11,020 bases of DNA, taken from positions 1-11,020 of the forward strand of contig SIAT01000046.1 of assembly GCA_009691645.1 (NCBI GenBank), written 5' to 3'. The notes below the pieces were generated by a model that searched no databases, was not told where the DNA came from, and saw nothing but the letters and a program-made list of their open reading frames with translations. The first letter of the stretch is position 1, and the number at the start of each line of letters is the position of its first letter. Positions 6,803-11,020 of the stretch are shown one piece after another. Both the position numbers and the translations under genes were made by a program. This stretch comes from Pedosphaera sp. (lineage in GTDB: Bacteria; Verrucomicrobiota; Verrucomicrobiia; Limisphaerales; SIAT01).

Positions 6803-8221
6803 TCAGACTTGGCGGGTGAGCTGGACGCCGAGGCGCAGGAGTTGCGCGACGGCAGTCTCGCTTTGTGCTTCGGCGTAGATGCGGAGGATCGGCTCGGTGC
6901 CGGAGCCGCGCAGCATCAGCCAAGAGCCGTCACGCGCGATGAACTTGACGCCATCGAATGTCTTGAGCCCGGTTACAGGGGATCGGCCGAGACGGGCGGG
7001 CGGGTTCTTCTGGCAGAAGTCCATCAGTGCAGCGCGTTTCTCGAGCGGGAAATGGGTGTCGATACGGCTGTAGCGGTGTGGGCCGTATGCCTTTTCCAAT
7101 CGAGCTAGCAAAGTAGGGAGCGGCTTGCGCTCAACAGCGAGCATCTCCAGTAACATGAGTCCGGCCAGGATGCCGTCCCGCTCGGGGATGTGGCCGGGAA
7201 AACCGATGCCGCCCGATTCTTCGAAGCCGAGCAGGACATTTCCTTTCAACATCTCGGCGGCGATGTATTTGAAACCGACGCCGGTCTCGACCAACTCGAG
7301 TCCGTGCGCGGCGCACATCTTGTCCACCATCGAGGTCGTGGTGAGCGCCTTCACCACCCGTCCTTTGCCGTGGCGGTTCGTGATGAAATGGCGCAGAAGC
7401 AGGCAGATGATCTGATGAGTGGTGAGCGCGCGGCCACGGCCATCCATACCACCAACCCGGTCGGCGTCGCCGTCGGTGACGAGGCAGAGATCGTGGGGAT
7501 GACGCGCGAGGTAGGCGGCGCTCTTGGTGTAATTCCGAGCAATCGGCTCGGGATTGATGCCGCCGAAGTTCGGATCGTGCTCGGCGTTGAGCGTCGTGAC
7601 GCGGCAGGTGGTGTCGGCGAGAATTTTTTCGAAACAGCCAGCACCAACGCCGAAGAGGGCTTCATGAGCGAAGCGTAGGCGGGAACGGGCGATGAGTCGG
7701 AAGTCCACCAAACGCTTGAGCGCGCGGAAATAGTTCGGACACGGGTCGTGCAGACAGATCCGCTTTTGTCGGAGTGCGGTGTCGAAATCGAGCAAGCGAA
7801 CGGGGGATTGGTCCAGACGCGCCTCGATGTCGCGACAGATAGCCGAGTCGGCCGAGCCGCCGAAGTGGGCTTTGAGTTTGTAGCCGTTGAAGGCGGGCGG
7901 ATTGTGGCTGGCGGTGAGCATCACGCCGCCCCTGCCCTTCTTCTGCAACACAGCGAAGGAGACAGCGGGCGTGGGAATCGGTGCGGGCGATAGAAGCACC
8001 TCGAGCCCGTTGCCGGCGAGCACTTCGGCGGTCTGCCGGGCGAACTGGTCGGAGAGGAACCGGCGGTCGTAGCCGATGACGGCCAACGGAACGGTGCCCG
8101 GTGGCGAGTTCGCGTTCCAGAAGTCCGCAGTGGCTTGCGCGACACGTGCGACGTTGGCGAAAGTGAAATCTTCGGCGATGATCGCCCGCCAACCGTCGGT
8201 GCCGAATTGGATGCTTGCCAT
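6803..8221 (-). CDS. Alpha-D-phosphohexomutase (phosphoglucomutase/phosphomannomutase family)
   Basis: A 472-aa cytoplasmic enzyme that moves a phosphate between C1 and C6 of a hexose via a phosphoserine and a bisphosphate intermediate. All four family sites are visible. The entry motif FGTDGWRA (6-13) is followed by the phosphoserine loop TASHNP (103-108, Ser105) and the metal loop DGDADR (250-255). The sugar-ring loop is GFEESGG (332-338), and RGSGTEP (438-444) is the phosphate-binding loop. The EESG sugar loop points to glucose phosphates rather than glucosamine phosphate (usually GEQSGH) or PMM-type enzymes (usually GEMSGH). So phosphoglucomutase is the best guess, with mannose phosphate possible. 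The length fits the roughly 470-aa bacterial subfamily. It starts 26 nt after the rpe stop on the same strand, so co-transcription is likely. No Shine-Dalgarno sequence is present. Confidence 0.93.
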   Translation of the reverse strand: MASIQFGTDGWRAIIAEDFTFANVARVAQATADFWNANSPPGTVPLAVIGYDRRFLSDQFARQTAEVLAGNGLEVLLSPAPIPTPAVSFAVLQKKGRGGVMLTASHNPPAFNGYKLKAHFGGSADSAICRDIEARLDQSPVRLLDFDTALRQKRICLHDPCPNYFRALKRLVDFRLIARSRLRFAHEALFGVGAGCFEKILADTTCRVTTLNAEHDPNFGGINPEPIARNYTKSAAYLARHPHDLCLVTDGDADRVGGMDGRGRALTTHQIICLLLRHFITNRHGKGRVVKALTTTSMVDKMCAAHGLELVETGVGFKYIAAEMLKGNVLLGFEESGGIGFPGHIPERDGILAGLMLLEMLAVERKPLPTLLARLEKAYGPHRYSRIDTHFPLEKRAALMDFCQKNPPARLGRSPVTGLKTFDGVKFIARDGSWLMLRGSGTEPILRIYAEAQSETAVAQLLRLGVQLTRQV

Positions 8222-8247
8222 GATGAGGTGCGGACGGTGCGGCGAGT

Positions 8248-8916
8248 TCAGGCGCGGCGGCGTTCTTTTTCGACCAAGCCGCGCATCTTCTTCACCGCGG
8301 CTTTCATGTTGGGCTTCGTGAAGAGTCCGCTGCCGCTCACGAAGGTGTCAGCGCCGGCGCGGGCGCATTCGACGGCGGTGTTGAAGTTGATGCCGCCATC
8401 CACCTCGATGCGGTAGGCGAGGTTGCGCTCCTTCCGCCATGTCCAAGCCTGCTGGATTTTCGGCAGACACTCGGTGATGAACGGTTGGCCACCGAAGCCG
8501 GGGTTCACGGTCATCACCAGGAGCAGATCAATCTGATCGAGATGCGGCTCGGCGAGCGCCATGGCCGTCGGCGGATTCACGGCGAGGCCGACCTTTTTCC
8601 CAAGTGACTTGATTTTCCAGATGAGGTGCGGGACTTGATCACCGAGTTCGGCGTGGATGATGATCTGGTCAGCGCCGGCCTTGGCGAAGGGTTCGAGGAG
8701 TATCTCCGACCGGCTGCACATGAGATGGACGTCGAAGAAAAGGCGTGACTGCGGACGGAGTGTCTTCACCACGTCGGGGCCGAAGGAGATGTTAGGCACG
8801 AAATGGCCGTCCATGATGTCGAGGTGTAGCCAGTCGGCGGCGGCGCGCTCGGCACGGCGGGTTTCGTCGGTGAACTTCCCGAAATTGGCGGCCAGCAGCG
8901 AAGGCGCGATAATCAT
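8248..8916 (-). CDS. rpe: Ribulose-phosphate 3-epimerase
   Basis: This enzyme interconverts D-ribulose 5-phosphate and D-xylulose 5-phosphate in the pentose phosphate and Calvin-type pathways, using a metal-dependent TIM barrel. The 222-aa protein from the ATG at 8916 begins MIIAPSLLAANF, the canonical Rpe start, and the length is normal. An in-frame GTG at 8940 would add eight residues and is less likely. Active-site elements are all present: Ser6, HLDIMDG (31-37, His32 and Asp34), FDVHLM (61-66, His64) and MTVNPGFGGQ (135-144). VDGG (172-175) supplies Asp173, and SGSGLF (194-199) is the phosphate-binding turn, where many relatives have GSAIF. Asp34 and Asp173 are the expected acid/base pair; His32, Asp34, His64 and Asp173 bind the metal. 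It lies between ftsH (57-nt gap upstream) and the phosphohexomutase gene. Confidence 0.96.
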   Translation of the reverse strand: MIIAPSLLAANFGKFTDETRRAERAAADWLHLDIMDGHFVPNISFGPDVVKTLRPQSRLFFDVHLMCSRSEILLEPFAKAGADQIIIHAELGDQVPHLIWKIKSLGKKVGLAVNPPTAMALAEPHLDQIDLLLVMTVNPGFGGQPFITECLPKIQQAWTWRKERNLAYRIEVDGGINFNTAVECARAGADTFVSGSGLFTKPNMKAAVKKMRGLVEKERRRA

Positions 8917-8939
8917 CGCGCAGGAGGCTATTGAAAACA

Positions 8940-8964
8940 CGCGGCCCGAGTCAATATCGCCGCG
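8940..8964 (-). terminator. Hairpin between ftsH and rpe, weak terminator or attenuator candidate
   Basis: A perfect 6-bp GC stem, CGCGGC (8964-8959) with GCCGCG (8945-8940), has a 13-nt loop and is followed on the minus strand by TGTTTT. The T-run is short and interrupted, and the stem ends 23 nt before the rpe start codon. It may end part of the ftsH transcript or simply be a 5' structure of rpe. Confidence 0.3.
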
Positions 8965-8973
8965 CGGAAACGC

Positions 8974-11007
8974 TCAGGCCGTGGCCGGCGCAGGCGTGCC
9001 CAATCCGGGGTCGAGCTTCGGCGGAATCGGTTTGTGCGTCTCGGTAAGCGGCGTGTGTGCCACATCGTGCATCGGCGTGACGGCGGGTGGCGGCGGCGGC
9101 GGCGGGGTGAACTTCCCAGTGCGGACGATTTCCTCCACCTGCGCGCCATCGAGCGTTTCATGCTCAATCAGGCTCTTGGCGATGATCTCGAGCTTGTCGC
9201 GATTGGCCTCGATGAGCGTCTTGGCCCTCTCGTAGGAAGCGTTGATGATCCGCTTAACCTCGGTGTCGATCTCCTGCGCGGTGTGTTCGCTGTAATCTTG
9301 CGCGCGGGCCATGTCGCGCCCGAGGAAGACGTATTCGTTTTGATCACCGTACTGGACCATGCCGAGTTTCTCGCTCATCCCGAACTGGCAAACCATCGCG
9401 CGGGCCATCTTGGTGGCCTGCTGAATGTCGCCGGCGGCACCGGTGGAAACGTCGCCGGAACAGATTTCCTCGCCGATGCGCCCGGCCATCGTCATGGTGA
9501 TGATGTCGAGCATCTCCTTCTTCTGATGGTTCAAGACATCCTCCTTCGGGAGCGACATGGTGGAGCCGAGTGACTGGCCGCGGGGAATGATGGTGACCTT
9601 GTGCAACGGGTGAGTGTGGTCGAGCAGGACGTTGACGAGCGCGTGGCCAGCCTCGTGCCACGCAGTACGTTTCTTGTCCTCGACGGTCATCGCCAAAGTG
9701 CGGCGCTCGCGACCCCAGCGGACCTTGTCGCGCGCCTCCTCGAGTTCGGACATGCCGATGTCCTTCTTGTCGCGGCGAGCAGCGAGCAGCGCGGCTTCGT
9801 TGAGAAGGTTCGCCAGTTCCGCACCAGAATAACCGGGCGTGCCGCGCGCGATGACGGAAAGATCCGCCGCCGTGTCGAGCTTCACGTTCTTGGCGTGAAC
9901 CTTGAGGATCGCCTCGCGCCCGCGGACGTCGGGGAGGTTGACCGTGATCTGCCGGTCAAAACGGCCGGGGCGCAGGAGTGCCGGATCGAGAACGTCGGAG
10001 CGATTCGTGGCAGCGATAATGATGACGCCTTCCTGCGAGTCGAAGCCATCCATCTCGACGAGGAGCGCATTGAGCGTTTGCTCGCGCTCGTCATTTCCAC
10101 CGCCGAGACCGTGACCGCGAGCGCGACCGACGGCATCAATCTCATCGATGAAGATGAGGCACGGAGTGGTCTTACGCGCCTGCTCGAACATGTCGCGGAC
10201 GCGGCTGGCGCCGACCCCGACGAACATCTCCACGAAGTCCGAGCCGGAGATGCTGAAAAACGCAGCGTCCGCTTCGCCAGCGATGGCTTTGGCGAGCAGC
10301 GTCTTACCAGTACCGGGCGCGCCTATCATGAGGATGCCCTTCGGAATGCGTCCACCGAGCTTCTGGAATTTCTTCGGGTCCTTGAGGAACTCGACCAATT
10401 CGAAGACCTCTTCCTTGGCTTCTTCGACGCCGGCGACATCCTTGAAAGTGATCTTGTTCTTCTCCTTCGCGAGTATGCGCGCCTTGCTCTTGCCGAAGCT
10501 GAGCGCACCCTTGCCGGCCATCTTGATCTGCCGGATGAAGAAGAAATAAATGAAGCCGACGATGAGCAGGAACGGCAGCATCGTGACCAGAAAGCTCATC
10601 AGAAAGGTATTCGGCTCAACGGGGCGGAACTTGCCCGAGGCGAGCAGCTTTTCCTGTGCGGCGTCGGCCAGCGGCGTTTTGATCCGGAAGAACTCGGTCT
10701 TCTCTTTCCCTGTATCATCCTTGATCGGCTCGTTGTTTTCGTTCACGAGTCGATATTTGCCCGTGACGATACGTAATTCACTGGCCTGAGAATTGTAGGT
10801 GATTTCGCCGGCGATGAGCTGCTTGCCGTCAAGTTTCCCATCAACCAGCTTGATGAGGTCGGGGTACGGCAACTCGACGGATTTCGTTTCCGTCTGGTTC
10901 CGCAACATGATGAGGAGCGGAATCAGGCCCAAGATGGCAATCCAGATGATCCAAGACTTGGCGCTTCGTTCACTCCGATCGTTCTCGTTTTTATTTTCGT
11001 CCGACAT
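8974..11007 (-). CDS. ftsH: ATP-dependent zinc metalloprotease FtsH
   Basis: A 677-aa inner-membrane AAA+ protease that degrades misfolded membrane proteins and selected regulators as a hexamer. Order of parts: an acidic/basic cytosolic start; TM1 (about 19-35); a periplasmic domain of about 100 residues (36-135); TM2 (about 137-157). The AAA module follows. It has Walker A GAPGTGKT (229-236), pore loop MFVG (261-264), Walker B LIFIDE (284-289) and the second region of homology ATNRSDVLDPALLRPGRFDR (333-352) with its Arg fingers. The peptidase domain has HEAGH (451-455) and Asp527 (GAAGDIQQAT) as third zinc ligand. All catalytic residues are intact. The periplasmic part includes a charged stretch, about 89-105 (NENNEPIKDDTGKEKTE), making it longer than in E. 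coli. The tail after 632 is unusual, with seven prolines (635-641) and then a Pro/Thr-rich end. The ATG at 11007 lies 13 nt from the window edge, so its promoter is outside. Confidence 0.98.
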   Translation of the reverse strand: MSDENKNENDRSERSAKSWIIWIAILGLIPLLIMLRNQTETKSVELPYPDLIKLVDGKLDGKQLIAGEITYNSQASELRIVTGKYRLVNENNEPIKDDTGKEKTEFFRIKTPLADAAQEKLLASGKFRPVEPNTFLMSFLVTMLPFLLIVGFIYFFFIRQIKMAGKGALSFGKSKARILAKEKNKITFKDVAGVEEAKEEVFELVEFLKDPKKFQKLGGRIPKGILMIGAPGTGKTLLAKAIAGEADAAFFSISGSDFVEMFVGVGASRVRDMFEQARKTTPCLIFIDEIDAVGRARGHGLGGGNDEREQTLNALLVEMDGFDSQEGVIIIAATNRSDVLDPALLRPGRFDRQITVNLPDVRGREAILKVHAKNVKLDTAADLSVIARGTPGYSGAELANLLNEAALLAARRDKKDIGMSELEEARDKVRWGRERRTLAMTVEDKKRTAWHEAGHALVNVLLDHTHPLHKVTIIPRGQSLGSTMSLPKEDVLNHQKKEMLDIITMTMAGRIGEEICSGDVSTGAAGDIQQATKMARAMVCQFGMSEKLGMVQYGDQNEYVFLGRDMARAQDYSEHTAQEIDTEVKRIINASYERAKTLIEANRDKLEIIAKSLIEHETLDGAQVEEIVRTGKFTPPPPPPPAVTPMHDVAHTPLTETHKPIPPKLDPGLGTPAPATA

Positions 11008-11020
11008 ATTTGAGCAGTGG

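Noticed and set aside
6735..6923. Small minus-strand open frame reaching into the convergent spacer
   Set aside because: Most of it overlaps the phosphohexomutase 3' end in another frame, and the product is a basic low-complexity string.
8917..8940. GTG at 8940 as start of rpe
   Set aside because: Rpe proteins typically begin at the ATG giving MIIAPSLLA. The extra eight residues have no counterpart and overlap a hairpin.
9601..10776. Long plus-strand open frame (391 codons) opposite ftsH
   Set aside because: It lies entirely within ftsH, whose motifs are intact, and the product has no recognisable domain. It is a codon-bias shadow.
1..11020. CRISPR arrays, tRNA/rRNA genes, insertion sequences or phage genes
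   Set aside because: No regularly spaced repeats, tRNA-like folds, transposase or integrase motifs were seen on either strand.

Overview
The window is a GC-rich bacterial chromosome segment that looks like Verrucomicrobia or a close PVC-group relative. The lineage call is an inference. It rests on a pseudopilin of the type abundant in those genomes (prepilin start, then a C-terminal ADG motif of the H-X9-DG kind), a secreted double-domain alpha/beta hydrolase, and the near absence of Shine-Dalgarno sequences. No tRNA, rRNA, CRISPR array, insertion sequence or phage gene was seen.

Layout from left to right. The first 47 bases hold the likely C-terminal end of an unidentified plus-strand gene. 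A TIGR01777-family NAD(P)-dependent epimerase/reductase (61-1056, +) follows. Converging on it is a long secreted tandem alpha/beta hydrolase (1089-3434, -), whose first hydrolase domain has lost its nucleophile while the second keeps a full triad. A divergent promoter region (3435-3563) separates it from a tight plus-strand four-gene unit (3564-6600): a membrane-anchored protein of unknown function, a pseudopilin, an ABC ATPase that overlaps the pseudopilin by 4 nt, and its ABC-2 permease. Gaps in this unit are 5, -4 and 3 nt, so it is almost certainly one transcript.

A 202-base spacer (6601-6802) between convergent genes contains a long imperfect hairpin and other inverted repeats. It may be a bidirectional transcription end or a dispersed repeat copy. 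Beyond it, on the minus strand and in transcription order, lie ftsH (11007-8974), rpe (8916-8248) and an alpha-D-phosphohexomutase of phosphoglucomutase type (8221-6803).

The minus-strand cluster is housekeeping: membrane protein quality control next to two central sugar-phosphate enzymes. The plus-strand cluster is an envelope module: the ABC pair exports or extracts an unknown substrate, and the anchored protein and pseudopilin act at the inner membrane or periplasm. The hydrolase probably removes acyl or ester groups from a polysaccharide or other ester outside the cytoplasm. I see no clear candidate for a wholly new system. The items most worth a second look are the half-dead tandem hydrolase, the compact pilin/ABC operon, the structured convergent spacer and the lack of Shine-Dalgarno sequences.
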